Source of the DNA: Choristoneura fumiferana
Lineage: Eukaryota; Arthropoda; Insecta; Lepidoptera; Tortricidae
Assembly: GCF_025370935.1 (NCBI RefSeq)
Contig: NC_133481.1
Location: 12,480,734-12,544,733 of the forward strand
Length of the DNA stretch: 64,000 bases
Direction of reading: 5' to 3'
The notes under the pieces were generated by a model, which saw only the letters and a program-made list of their open reading frames with translations, did not search any database and was not told the DNA's origin. Below are positions 24,301-34,078 of this stretch, piece by piece; position 1 is the first letter of the stretch, and the number at the start of each line of letters is the position of its first letter. The position numbers and the translations under genes were made by a program.

Positions 24301-24773
24301 CTGTAAAGAAAGTATAAATATAGCTTGGCGGAGGAAGGTTAAATAAATATAGGGTTTGTTGACCCGGCTGCCGAGACCAACTAGTAAATCGGCTACAATT
24401 GCTATAATCGTAAAGATATGACGAGATTCTAATTCATCAAATTGATGATACGAAACAACCAAGTTGCTGTGCAAATGATCCATAGTGTTCAAATGCAATA
24501 TTGCCCTGTATGATTTTTAAAAATATATGTTTCTGTAAATCATATTTAAACCAAGAATTTATAATTTTTACGTAGAAAACAAAACACTCGGAAAAAATAA
24601 ATGCGCTATTAATAAATATTACATATAATCCATCGCACATTAGAGCAGTGAATCCTTTATTTATACCATCCAATCCTACCACTAGTTCGAGCGGTCAAGC
24701 AGTATACTCGTAATTAACAGGAATACCGACTTGTTTCTATTAATATCAAAGCAAGGTAAAAAGGGTACAAATT

Positions 24774-25160
24774 TTCACTCGCGGCTTCGCACTTGTAAAC
24801 CATTAGATCCAGCAGTAGAATTAAACTTCTAGGATTTTATTAAATTCCCATGTGAATTTCCAAAATTTACATTCGAGATGTTATCCCGATCCCGTGGGAA
24901 TACAAGATAAAAATTAACGCAAGTATTATTCCAGATATCCAGCTATCTCCAAACACCAACCAATTCAATCAATCGAATTCAATCGAATCCTAACCGTTTC
25001 AGCGTGAAGAAGTAGGTAACAATCAAAAATTCTCGGGTGAATTCCCAAAAATTGCATCGTGCTCTTCATTGACGTTACATTTAAAATGACCACACCAAGT
25101 TTCATGACCCACCGGTTGAAATTCCAAGACTTTATCCTGATTCCGGAGGAAATACGTTAC
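24774..25160. repeat. Dispersed repeat (CTCGCGGCTTCGCAC / ATTAGATCCAGCAG type)
   Basis: Contains ACTCGCGGCTTCGCACTTGT, AAACCATTAGATCCAGCAG and CCGTTTCAGCGTGAAGAAGT. The same landmarks occur at 30180-30480 and 50090-50590. High-copy lepidopteran repeat; class not assigned. Confidence 0.6.
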
Positions 25161-25711
25161 CAATAATTGTAATCTAGTAAAGTAGTGTAGTATTTTTTTA
25201 TTTTTTTATGTTCGGTTCCACTGTATTTACTTGACCACTGTGGTTCTACTGTTTTGCGTTACATCGACAAACTGATGCTTCATTTTTTTTTTCTACCCAC
25301 ATTGAAAAATAAATGTTATTACAACAGTGATGAAAATATTTGTGCAGATTCACAGCGCTCTTTTTTTTTGTTGTATTGTTTTTGTTTAACACTAATAGTA
25401 ACTATTAATACTATAAGTGCTTAAATTTTTGTATCTTTTGTGCGCTGTTATCGTGAGTGTTCGAGTGAGGGGCTATAGCTACCCGCTTTGGAAGCAAAAC
25501 TAAGTGCAAATATAGGTAGGTAATGAAATTGTCTTTAATTAATATGTAATTATTAACAATTAGTATTATGTTTTACTAACAAATATGTTTAACTTTAAGG
25601 TTTAACGTACGCTGCGCTGCACAGCTTATGTATTGTTTTCTCTGTAAGTGAACATTGTTCTTTTGAGAAAAATAAATGTCTTTAACCTGATATTGGGATA
25701 GCAAGTAGCCT

Positions 25712-26330
25712 TAGGCCGCTTGTAGACGTCCGTTGTTTTCACCGGACAACGGACCGTTTTTTTTGCCGGACTTGCGGTGTTGTATGGCTAACAATGAATG
25801 TGTGTACATGCACCGGACACTTGTCCGGCGACGAAGTCATAGGCCGCTTGTAGACGTCCGTTGTTTTCACCGGACAAAGGACCGTTTTTTGCCGGACTTG
25901 CGGTGTTGTATAGCTTACAACGAATGTGTGTACCATCAGTCAAATATGTGATCTACCACCCTAAAGTTGATAATCGTTTGCATGTCAAAAAACTATAATG
26001 CCAATAAACGTGTCTGTCAACTTGAAAGTTCTACTTTAGCAACATATTAATTTGATAGGATCTTGTTTAAAAATTGATAGACCACTTATTTGGCTGATGG
26101 TACATGCACCGGACACTTGTCCGGTGACGAAGTCATAAGCCGCTTGTATACGTCCGTTGTTTTCACCGGACAACGGACCGTTTTTTGCCGGACTTGCGGT
26201 GTTGTATTGTATGGCTTACAATGAATGTGTGTACATGCACCGGACATTTGTCCAGCGATAAAGCCAATACAACACCGCAAAGAACAGTCCGTTGTCCGGT
26301 GAAAACAACGAACGTCTACAAGCGGGCTAA
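25712..26330. mobile_element. TIR element with internal tandem units of about 128 bp
   Basis: The left end GGCCGCTTGTAGACGTCCGT and CACCGGACAACGGACCG are mirrored at the right end by CGGTGAAAACAACG and ACGTCTACAAGCGGGC. Between them the unit is repeated head to tail, with starts at about 25714, 25842 and 26138. The second unit is split by a MITE at 25933-26100. The element therefore combines terminal inverted repeats with an internal tandem array. Confidence 0.8.
25933..26100. mobile_element. TA-flanked MITE (Tc1/mariner type) nested in tandem unit
   Basis: 168 bp bounded by CCATCAGTCAAATA and its inverse TATTTGGCTGATGG (with one mismatch), flanked on both sides by TA (25931-25932 and 26101-26102). 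The uninterrupted units read GTGTGTACATGCACCGG at this point, so the empty site with a single TA is visible in the neighbouring units. Confidence 0.8.
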
Positions 26331-26496
26331 GCGTTATTCTGATATATCATTCATTAAAATTCTTTCAGTTGTTTTTGTGCGAAAGAGTAAAAAAGATGCA
26401 TAGAAACTTTCACACTATAATATCAGTGGGATTATAATATTGGTGGGATTCAGACTTAGGAGTGAGTAAAGAGTGAGTGGTGGGAGTAAGACTTGC

Positions 26497-26652
26497 CTTT
26501 GTAGGTGTCGTGGAACCAATGAAGTATCCCCAAGCTTGTGCGCACAGGGACGTGGCGACAATGGTGGCAAGGAACAGAGTGGCCCTTGTCGGCTCCAGGG
26601 GGTTGTCAGTCAGCCAGTACGACAGTACTACATACGACACGCATGATATCAT
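26497..26652 (-). CDS. Gene B exon: third/fourth membrane helices, GC donor
   Basis: Begins in phase 0 after ATCCGCAG with MISCVSYVVLSYWLTD, then EPTRATLFLATIVATSLCAQ and AWGYFIGSTTPTK. Exactly 52 codons. The donor is AAG followed by GCAAGT, a strong GC-type donor; the next GT would break the phase with the following exon (IAVFIGP), whereas GC keeps it. The resulting join GSTTPTK-IAVFIGP is as expected for the family. Confidence 0.92.
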
Positions 26653-28737
26653 CTGCGGATTATTATAAATATTTATTATCTGAAATAAGATGGCGAAGAG
26701 TTTTAGATTTCTACAAGAGTTTGTTCACAGCAGAATTGTACTCAAAAATAGAAGCTACATTTACAGTAGAGGATAATTAAAGGAAAGGTGGATCTTAATT
26801 TGTGCGATGACGTTTTTCATACCTGTGTGCAGAACTCCTGTACTGTAAGAGGAGTCGTGTGTCTAGCAGAGGGCCTAAGCTTTCGCATTCATTATACCCA
26901 CTGTTCGGAAAACTAGCATAAAATGATTTTCATCACACTTGCTCGTAAACAGTGTCGTAACATACAGGCTACCTTGGTTGCAACCCCCCAAATAAAACCC
27001 TCGACCTAAATGTGCCTGGCATGAAACCCGTGGTCGGTAAATGAGTCATTGCGTGTACTAATTTTGTTGTCATGAAGCCCAAGGTCGGTAAATGAGTCAA
27101 TGCCCGTACTGATATTTACAAATATACAATTTTACTCGCAAATGTGATGAAAAACATTGTATGTCGCACGGGCGGTACTAGAATTACAAAAATCGACTCT
27201 TTAAATTCTAATAGACTCTCGTTCGTAATACCTTATTTACCGCTCTTAAGACACAATGTACTATTACAAAATTGTTGTTTTAACAAAAAATGGATCTTTT
27301 AGACCTGATTGTAGTACCAACAAGAAACCGCACCAAAGCAGGGTTAGCTTAGTAACCAAACATTGACAAGGTAACTTTGGGGAGATATTAAACTCTTTCA
27401 ATATTTCACTCGTGTTCATAGGTATTGATTAACCGTTGTATCCTAGACATGTTTACAGAGAGCTAACACGTTTCATAGGTACTTCTAATGTTTAGCGGAA
27501 GCGATGTGTATTTGTACGAGGCTGCTTTGATCGGCGCTGTGCTTTGTTTACACAATTAGCGGGAAAGTGAGTGCTCGTCATTGTTTTGCACGAGAACGAA
27601 AGTGATAAAGAATTACAACAAAAAAAACTCGATTGCCAAACTTAATGTAAAAATGAAAAGTTTAGAACTATGTTAAGTAAGTATGTTAAGAGTAGAGATT
27701 GCAACCCGGTATGTTTCTCAACCCGGCCGGGCCCGGCTGCATTCGTCGCCAACGGTTTGTGTTAGCGATGAAACTTTTAAAGTATTTTATGACAAATTTC
27801 TATATATGGATGGGAAAAGACAATGATTCAAGGTTATAGGTAGAGTCATTCACGATGACGCGTGCCGTGGTTCTTATTACAATGTCATTAGTGTATTGAC
27901 ATTGTATTTTGACAAAATCACGCGTCTTCGTGGATGGTAGGTACTGGGTATAGTATTTATTTCAAACTGGCTTATGAACAATTATCACAATAATCAGTCT
28001 CACTCAAGTCTCAAAATCACATGCACTTATACAGTATTGATTACTTTTACTTATGGACGGAAAAGTAACATTAGTATCAGTAATTATTCATTTTTAATAA
28101 GTTTAAACAAGCAAGTCTTTCTCTTTACTCCTTATAGTGTCTATTTGCAAAAATAGTATTAAAAAAATAAACTAATAACGCAATTTAAAGTACTAAACGT
28201 GTCATAACAACTTAGATTAGATAGATACCTAGATAAACTTTGGTAGCTTTGGTTGGTATTAACAAAACAAATTCTTATTTGCTAAAAGAAAATTTTATGT
28301 TTTTTCTTAAACTTTGGCTATTAGGACTGGTGAGTGTTAGGTACTAATTGATCAAATAGTGAAATCTTATAGGCTAAGCTGTACTGTAACTGTAGATAAC
28401 CAAACTTGTATAGTATTAACTAACAAAATGTAACGTAAAATTGATTCCCGCGCGCCGCGTTTTACTTACCGGGTCCGGTGGCCGGGTCCGGTAAGAATGG
28501 CCGGGCCCGGTGGGTGCTTAAAAGGGCACCGGGCCCGGTTTGCAATCTCTAGTTAAGATCCCAACAGCTATTATAATCCATTACTGAGGGAATTTCATGG
28601 TCACGATTTTGAATAGGTCCAGACTGTTGAACAGTTCAACTTGCGTCTGATTTGGACGACGATGGGTATAACTACCAACATATTGTATCAATGTCAAATG
28701 ATAGGGACACAAGTAGATAACATACATTTTAACTCAC
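26653..28737. other. Gene B intron containing hAT-like element
   Basis: About 2.1 kb. Most of the right half is the hAT-like element at 27693-28551. The left half (26653-27690) shows no recognisable coding sequence. Confidence 0.7.
27693..28551. mobile_element. hAT-like nonautonomous element, 859 bp, 8-bp TSD
   Basis: Ends are TAGAGATTGCAACCCGG (left) and, inverted, TAGAGATTGCAAACCGGG (right). The flanks GTTAAGAG (27685-27692) and GTTAAGAT (28552-28559) are an 8-bp target duplication with one mismatch. The end sequence and duplication length fit hAT. Subterminal CCGGGCCCGG blocks occur at both ends. No transposase frame is left; a smaller hairpin with GTCATTCACGATGACGCGTG lies inside at about 27845-27937. 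Confidence 0.8.
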
Positions 28738-28838
28738 CTGAAATGGTAACTCCACCGCCAAAATGGAAAATACGTATGGCCCCAAGTTATACCATCTGTT
28801 GAAGTGTTCTCCTTTTAAAATATCCATCTCGAGGGGTA
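28738..28838 (-). CDS. Gene B exon: cytosolic loop and re-entry toward third helix
   Basis: Acceptor TTTGTTTCAG, phase 1 start. Encodes PLEMDILKGEHFNRWYNLGP and then YVFSILAVELPFQ, ending CAG before GTGAGT in phase 0. The EHFNRWYxL...ELPFQ pattern is a hallmark of ABCG membrane domains. 101 bp. Confidence 0.93.
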
Positions 28839-28980
28839 CTGAAACAAATGAACGACTTCGATTATTTATTTGATTAAGTAATTATAAAAACTGGAATATG
28901 GTGGAAGTAATATTAGACAATTTTTCGTTATATCACTTTTAGTTTCGTTTTAGTTAGTCAAAGACGTGGTTAATGAGTAC

Positions 28981-29440
28981 CTAGAGTAGGCAATCATTGG
29001 TGCTGAGGTGCCAAGACGAAGGGCAGACACAGGCACAACTCATAGTAAGAGATCTCTTGATGCTGGTGAGTTGCTGATTAGACAATGTTTTCTTCACGAT
29101 GTGCCACAGATTTTCTATGGTATTTAAATCCAAGCTGTTGGCAGGCCATTCCAACAATGTCACCAACTGTTCGCTAAGGATTGCTTTCATGTTTCTTGTT
29201 GTGTGCTTTGGATCATTGTCGTGTTGAAATATCCATGTGACTGGTAAATTACTGTCGGAATGTGGAATCATTGCCTCTTCTAATATGGTTTTATACTGGA
29301 ACTGGTCCAACATCCCTTCAATCTCACAGGACCAACCCCGTATCCCGAAAAACATCCCCACACTTTATTATTTCCACCACTATGCTTTACTGTCTTGTAC
29401 TTATACGTTCCTATTACAGTCATGGTATGATACGTTGTAA
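28981..29440 (-). pseudogene. Tc1-type transposase relic (C-terminal, frameshifted)
   Basis: The minus-strand frame encodes VTWIFQHDNDPKHTTR followed by EWPANSLDLNTIENLWHIVK. The second Asp and the Glu are separated by 34 residues, matching the DD34E catalytic core of Tc1 transposases. The usual WPxxSPDLNPIE motif has lost both prolines after S and N. Upstream, an out-of-frame block (HSGGNNKVWGCFSGYG) fits the preceding part of a transposase, so at least one frameshift is present near 29361. The N-terminal DNA-binding part and the first catalytic Asp were not found. Inactive relic inside gene B's intron. Confidence 0.8.
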
Positions 29441-29744
29441 TGGGTAGACCTTTAAATACAAAAAGCTAAATAAGATTTCTTAATTTTGGTTGATAAATAT
29501 TTGGCATTTATTGTTTAAAATAAATTAATAGTAATAAAACATTTACAAACTTTATACGTTTCAGTAAAAACTTTTGAAAACTCACTAAACGTATTTTTTT
29601 AATACTATAACTTTTTATATATTACTTCAAATATCAACTGGCCGGGTGTTAAGGTGGCCAAAAACGGTACTTCTCATTCGTTTTAATATTGTAATTTATA
29701 TACATTTTGTTTGTAATTATTTATTTTATTTTGTTCTGAAAAAA

Positions 29745-29895
29745 TGACTTTCTGCCACCTTTCTGCCAAGTTTTTTATGGCGCATTCTTCTTGGCAATGA
29801 TGGTCTTTCCGAAAGCGCTGGTAGTTAAAAAAAATACATGTTTAAGAGCCCTTTTCAGCCTACTTGCAGAATAAACGTTTAGATTTTTATTGTTT
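29745..29895 (+). repeat. Non-LTR 3' tail, second copy
   Basis: Shares ATGGCGCATTCTTCTTGGC and GATGGTCTTTCCGAAAGCGC with 21300-21460 and ends at AATAAACG. Sits directly before the family II MITE at 29901. Confidence 0.55.
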
Positions 29896-29900
29896 CAGTA

Positions 29901-30090
29901 CCCTTAGTGTAAGTTTTCGGTTACAAAATAGGTACGTCTCGATCGCGTTCGCGTTAAAATCTCAATTTGTATGGAAACACGAACATCGCAAACGTTCCGC
30001 TAGAGGCGCTGTTCGTGTTTGCATACAAATTAAGATTTTAACGCGAACGCGATCGAGACGTATTTCGTAACCGAAAATTTACACTAAGGG
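29901..30090. mobile_element. 190-bp palindromic MITE, family II, copy 2
   Basis: CCCTTAGTGTAAGTTTTCGG ... TTACACTAAGGG, arms about 80 bp including GATCGCGTTCGCGTTAAAAT and its inverse; the loop contains GAGGCGCTGTTCGTG. Length 190 bp, equal to copy 3. Confidence 0.88.
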
Positions 30091-30179
30091 CACAGTATTG
30101 AAAGTCAAGGCACTTTTATCATAGTAATTTTAGTCGGATCACTCCTTAACCTAAAAAAGTGTGCAAAATGTGTGTAGTG

Positions 30180-30480
30180 TTTACCCGCGGCTTCGCACAC
30201 GTAAATCATTAGATCCAGTAGTTGAATCGAAATTATGGGATTTTTAAAAATTCCCGTGGGAATTCCCCAAAATTAAATCGTTGTTTTCAGACGTTACATT
30301 AAAAACAATGTGGTTGTTGTTTCGACATTTTATCCCTATCCCGTGGGAATATCGGAATAAAAAGTAGCCTATGTTTTATTCCAGATGTCCAGCCGTTTCA
30401 GCGTGAAGGAGTAACAAACATATTCAACTCACTCACTCACTCACTCACAAGCGTTCGCATTTGTAATATTAGTAGGATAG
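30180..30480. repeat. Dispersed repeat (TACCCGCGGCTTCGCACACG type)
   Basis: Begins TACCCGCGGCTTCGCACACG, includes ATTAGATCCAGTAGTTGAAT, CCCGTGGGAATTCCCC and CCGTTTCAGCGTGAAGGAGT, and ends with a (ACTC)n tract and GCATTTGTAATATTAGTAGG. Equivalent copies are at 24774-25160 and 50090-50590. Confidence 0.65.
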
Positions 30481-30543
30481 GATAAAGTTCTTTTAGTTCG
30501 GAATATAAAACAGTAAAAGTAGGTACAATAATGGGGTACTCAC

Positions 30544-30712
30544 ACGATAGAGCGACGGACATTTTCCCAGTGTAGACGACAAGCAACATGGACCCGTATA
30601 AGTAGACATAGTTGCCGAGCACCGTGCTAGCCTCGCTGCCCACTCCGAGGTATAGGTATCCGAAGATCAGGGCGATTATCACGTGGCATGCCACCCTTAG
30701 CATGAATAAAGA
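30544..30712 (-). CDS. Gene B exon: first two membrane helices
   Basis: Acceptor TTTGCTTGCAG, phase 0. Encodes SLFMLRVACHVIIALIFGYL (first helix), YLGVGSEASTVLGNYVYLYG and SMLLVVYTGKMSVALS (second helix), ending TCGT before GTGAGT in phase 1. The GxLYLGxG motif after the first helix is typical of ABCG. 169 bp. Confidence 0.93.
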
Positions 30713-30782
30713 CTGCAAGCAAAGAATCTCATTAAGCTGAGTAAGTAAGGACGTTCAATAATTATTATTGAGATTATTAAAG

Positions 30783-31234
30783 ATATCATCATCATCATCA
30801 CCATGTCAGCCGAAAGACGTCCACTGCTGGACATAGGCCTCCCCCAAGGCTCTCCACTCAGACCGGTCTTGTGCTTTTCGCATCCACCGCGATCCCGCGA
30901 TCTTAACCAGGTCGTCGCTCCATCTTGTTGGAGGCCTACCGACAGCTCGTCTCCCGGTCCGCGGACGCCATTCGAGAACCTTTTGACCCCATCGGCCATC
31001 AGTCCTGCGAGCAATGTGCCCCGCCCATTGCCACTTCAGTTTCGCAATTCTTCGGGCTATGTCATCATTTCTGATTCTATCCCGCAGAGTAACCCCGAGC
31101 ATAGCCCTCTCCATAGCCCTTTGAGTGACTTTGAGCTTCCTCATGAGGCCCATCGTTAGCGCCCACGTCTCAGATCCGTATGTCATCACTGGCAACACAC
31201 ACTGGTCAACTCTTGACTTCAAACACTGCGGCAT
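30783..31234 (-). pseudogene. LINE ORF2 C-terminal fragment (RTE-like)
   Basis: A minus-strand frame reads SRVDQCVLPVMTYGSETWAL, TQRAMERAMLGVTLRDRIRN, KLKWQWAGHIARRTDGRWG and AVGRPPTRWSDDLVK, ending at a stop followed by a (ATG)n tail. This is the C-terminal end of reverse-transcriptase proteins of lepidopteran non-LTR elements. The catalytic RT domain is absent (5' truncation). The frame is open, so insertion may be rather recent. A worn copy is at 54930-55219. Confidence 0.85.
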
Positions 31235-31383
31235 TAAAGATATGTAGATAGATTTTTAGACGTAAAGCCACTTGGACGCCCACGTCACTCATGGGGCATG
31301 GTTGTTAAATTACACTAACATTACCTACTTATATACACACACACAGTAATTGTACCTATTATCTAGTAAGATGCTCCATTGAT

Positions 31384-31580
31384 ACCAATCCTACTAATAT
31401 TACAAATATGAAAGTTTGTACGTCACATGTATACATATTGTTACTCCTCCACGCTAAAATGGTTGGACGGATTTGGATGAAATTTGGTGTGAAGATAGCA
31501 GGATCTGAAGTGACACATAGTCTACTTTTTATTCCGACATTCCTACGGGATCGGGATGTAATCCCAAAAATGTCAATCGC
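31384..31580. repeat. Dispersed repeat (CCAATCCTACTAATATTAC start)
   Basis: Contains CCTACTAATATTACAAATATG, CTCCTCCACGCTAAAATGG and TTCCTACGGGATCGGGATG. These are the complement-strand landmarks of the family seen at 24774, 30180, 50090 and 53968. Confidence 0.55.
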
Positions 31581-31739
31581 TGGGATCAGAGATCACAAAT
31601 TTGCAGTCAGTATTTTATGTGCAATTAATTCCAAGATATAAAGGAGGCCGCCGATGCCGATAAAGAATAAAAGAATTGATTTGTTTATTTATTTATTGTT
31701 GCATTTATTTATTTTTATATCAAATTTTTTTTTGGTGTA

Positions 31740-31857
31740 AGGTTTTTTCGACGTTACGGTCTTGCTTGCAATTGGCTAATACGAGTACGAGTATAATTAA
31801 CTAAATGAGCCGATTGCAAGCAAGACCGTAACATCGCAGGTAACGTCTAAAAAACCT
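31740..31857. mobile_element. Hairpin MITE (GTTACGGTCTTGCTTGCAAT)
   Basis: AGGTTTTTTCGACGTTA at the left and TAACGTCTAAAAAACCT at the right form outer arms; inside, TTACGGTCTTGCTTGCAAT pairs with ATTGCAAGCAAGACCGTAA. Loop about 35 bp. Confidence 0.75.
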
Positions 31858-32088
31858 CGCGACACTAACGCCATCTAGCGATACTTCGCCTGTCAATTAA
31901 CCTTGTTCACGCATTACCGCGGGTAGTCTAGTCTTTACAATATATAATGTATACCTACTGTGCGTGGCTGACTGACGGACATGCAGCACACAGTGTACCT
32001 ACATACCACTGCACCTAGGAACTTAGAAATTCCCACGGGATCGAAGCCGCAGGATATTTAAATTTAATTACTGGTTCCAGTAACTTAC

Positions 32089-32237
32089 ATAGTTTCTCGT
32101 GGTAATTAGGTAGTTCCTATAAAGCAAGATCCCGGTTTGTCTCAAAAGTCCCGATTGTCGGTACATCATCTTCTTATGACTCTGCTGGTGCTTGGAATCG
32201 CCCAGAAATGATTTGTATTTCAGCTCTGATTGTATAT
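32089..32237 (-). CDS. Gene B exon: cytosolic linker entering membrane domain
   Basis: Acceptor ACATTTCAG, phase 1. Encodes DIQSELKYKSFLGDSKHQQS and RQSGLLRQTGILLYRNYLIT, ending TAT before GTAAGT in phase 0. The LLxRxxLxxxRN pattern is the conserved amphipathic connecting helix before the first ABCG membrane helix. 149 bp. Confidence 0.92.
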
Positions 32238-32844
32238 CTGAAATGTGTACAATGTATTATTTAATTTATTTATTAAATAACTCTGACTGTTTTTAGTCTA
32301 GTGGTCTGGTAAATCAAAAATAGATATCATAGTTTTTTTGCCTAACGTTTTGCTCCCGTATATTCAGAGCATTCTGTTTTACGAATCGCACATTTGGACT
32401 TATAAAATGTCACACAAGAGTCATACCTCTGACATAAGGTCATATAGAGACTTAGGAAACCACCTTCCCCCTCGGGATGCCTTGATTAGTGAGAACGCCC
32501 TTTAGCAGAATCGATTTCAGGATGATTTCATTTATTTGATTTACAGCGAGTTCAGAGTGTCACCTTCTTGCCGAGAAGATGCCACTCTGGAATGCCTGTT
32601 CCGTTTGTTCGACTTTACATCTGTTGAAAGTTAATACTAAAGATAATTCTGAGTAGGTTCTACATGAAACACACATGAATCGTAGAAACGTAGCTATATT
32701 GTTTGTACATGTAGCAACACAGATGGACTAGCATGGTAATTTGTTCCATTTCAGACTTAATAACGGACCAGTAAAGAGCGCCTAGTGAAAAATTTATAAA
32801 CTATTTTTTATTAATAACTCCTACTGCGAAATAATAGCAACTGG

Positions 32845-33060
32845 GATTATTTGCGGTACTTCCTTTGGCTGTTCCTTCGATGGAACTATTACGTTTTTTT
32901 CGCACTAGTTCCTTCACAAAACTTTAAGGAAGAACTGCATTTATTTTTTCGCCTTCGTTCCCTTCGCAGCAGCATCTTTAGTTCTTGCAAAGAAACAAAA
33001 GCGAAAAAAACTGCAATCATTCCATCGAAGGAACAGCCAAAGGAACTATCGCGAATAATT
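32845..33060. mobile_element. Palindromic MITE (ATTATTTGCGGTACTTCC ends)
   Basis: CTTCCTTTGGCTGTTCCTTC with GATGGAA at the left is mirrored by TTCCATCGAAGGAACAGCC and AAAGGAACTATCGCGAATAA at the right. Arms about 43 bp. The apparent reading frames across it (for example MRYFLWLFLRW) are not genes. Confidence 0.75.
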
Positions 33061-33067
33061 CAGCAAA

Positions 33068-33336
33068 CAGTGGCGTTTGCATGGGTGGCATCCGGGGCGG
33101 ATATTGTAGGTGTCAACCCAAAACTCCATTGAAAAAAAAAACTTACTATGCATGTAGTGTAGGCTCCCTATTAAGTAGGTACTTATTATTGTAACATATA
33201 ATATTATTATTTTATTGGTGGCAGTTATGCAATTTGCCACAATTTTAGGATTTTTTATAGGTGACACTACTGATGTTCACGGTCGGGTGACACCCGGGGC
33301 GCGCCGCCCCCGCCGCCCCCCTTACCTACGCCACTG
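33068..33336. mobile_element. hAT-like nonautonomous element next to a gene B exon
   Basis: 269 bp with ends CAGTGGCGTTTGCATGGG and, inverted, CAGTGGCGTAGGTAAGGGG, and a GC-rich subterminal block (CCGGGGCGCGCCGCCCCCGC). The flanks TCAGCAAA (33060-33067) and TCAGCAAC (33337-33344) form an 8-bp target duplication with one mismatch. It lies 12 nt into the intron on the donor side of the exon at 33349-33486. Confidence 0.85.
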
Positions 33337-33348
33337 TCAGCAACTCAC

Positions 33349-33486
33349 CTAACGAACTAGGCAGCGCGGGTATAGTAGGCACGTCCCAACTGCCTGTGTC
33401 GCTGGCGGTCTCGGGTTTGAACCGCTTCATGGTTTTAGCCGCTTGCACTAGATCCACGTCGTACTCGCCTGATGCCACTTCCATTA
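33349..33486 (-). CDS. Gene B exon: end of nucleotide-binding domain and linker
   Basis: Acceptor CTCTTTTCAG, completes the split codon of PADFL and reads MEVASGEYDVDLVQAAKTMK, followed by a less conserved linker (SDTGSWDVPTIPALPSS), ending TTAG before GTGAGT. The PADFxMEVASGEYG-like motif is diagnostic for ABCG1-type half-transporters. 138 bp, phase 1 end. The donor is overlapped by a hAT target duplication. Confidence 0.92.
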
Positions 33487-33516
33487 CTGAAAAGAGACTG
33501 AATAAATCCCACGGAA

Positions 33517-33850
33517 TAAAAAAAACCGGCCACGAGCGTGTCGGACACGCCCAAGATTTCGAGGTTCCGCAGCTGTTACGAAAAAAACAAGTAATGTTTT
33601 TCTAAGGATTAAAAGACCTATCCAAAAATACCCCACAGGTAGGGTTTAAAGGGATAGACGAGAAAAAAAAATATTCGTCCTTTATTTTTTATCAGCATAG
33701 TTACTACGTGGTTAGGTAGGTAGTATGTCTGTACAAAATTACAGCTTTCTAGCACTGAAAGTCTGCGAGCAAAGTCGCGCACGGACAGGCGACATGGCGA
33801 AACTATAACAAGGGTTCCGTTTTAATAGCATTTTGGCTACGAAATCCTAA
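33517..33850. repeat. Dispersed repeat (CGGCCACGAGCGTGTCGGACA)
   Basis: Contains ACCGGCCACGAGCGTGTCGG, a GGTTCCGCAGCTGTTACG block, AAATTACAGCTTTCTAGCA and GACATGGCGAAACTATAACA. The same series of landmarks occurs at 38485-38860, and a relative with GGGTTCTGTAGCC and ACGGACAGATAGACAGAC lies at 59480-59860. A widespread lepidopteran family of unknown class. Confidence 0.65.
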
Positions 33851-33932
33851 AAAAATTTAAATAATTCCATCAATGAAAAAAAAACTATAAATCTCACGGA
33901 ATAGAAAAAATAGAGTATATGAAGTCTTGGTT

Positions 33933-34078
33933 TGTACAATCAACGTCATAAATAAGTGATCACATTTGTACCTTGTCATTTTAACGTCACGTCATGTTTG
34001 AAAAGTCTTACGAAATTGTGTACCGACTGAAAGCGACAAGGTACAAAAGTAATCACATATTTGTGACGTTGACTGTAC
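33933..34078. mobile_element. Hairpin MITE (GTACAATCAACGTCA ends)
   Basis: GTACAATCAACGTCATAAAT and GATCACATTTGTACCTTGTC at the left pair with GACAAGGTACAAAAGTAATC and TGACGTTGACTGTAC at the right. Confidence 0.75.

Larger units (their letters stand above)
24301..26496. other. Gene B intron (GC-AG) with a TIR/tandem-repeat element
   Basis: About 2.2 kb. It contains a dispersed repeat at about 24774-25160 (relatives at 30180-30480 and 50090-50590) and the TIR element with tandem units at 25712-26330. The minus-strand open frame at 24437-24682 has no recognisable domain and is not called. Confidence 0.7.
28839..30543. other. Gene B intron with Tc1 relic, LINE tail and MITE
   Basis: About 1.7 kb. 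It holds a broken Tc1 transposase (28981-29440), a LINE 3' tail (29745-29895), a family II MITE (29901-30090) and a dispersed repeat (30180-30480). Little unique sequence remains. Confidence 0.75.
30713..32088. other. Gene B intron with LINE fragment and hairpin
   Basis: About 1.4 kb. It carries the 3' end of a LINE (30783-31234), a dispersed repeat (31384-31580) and a hairpin (31740-31857). Confidence 0.75.
32238..33348. other. Gene B intron with MITE and hAT-like element
   Basis: About 1.1 kb. The right 500 bp is made of two abutting DNA elements, a palindromic MITE (32845-33060) and a hAT-like element (33068-33336). Its donor overlaps the hAT target duplication. Confidence 0.75.

Noticed and set aside
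24437..24682. 81-codon minus-strand frame as an extra gene B exon
   Set aside because: No splice sites in suitable phase and no similarity; exons at 24117-24300 and 26497-26652 already join in frame.
25712..26330. CRISPR-like array of repeats
   Set aside because: The units are contiguous 128-bp tandem copies without spacers, bounded by inverted repeats, in an insect genome.
30803..31159. 118-codon plus-strand frame
   Set aside because: It is the antisense shadow of the LINE C-terminal frame on the minus strand.
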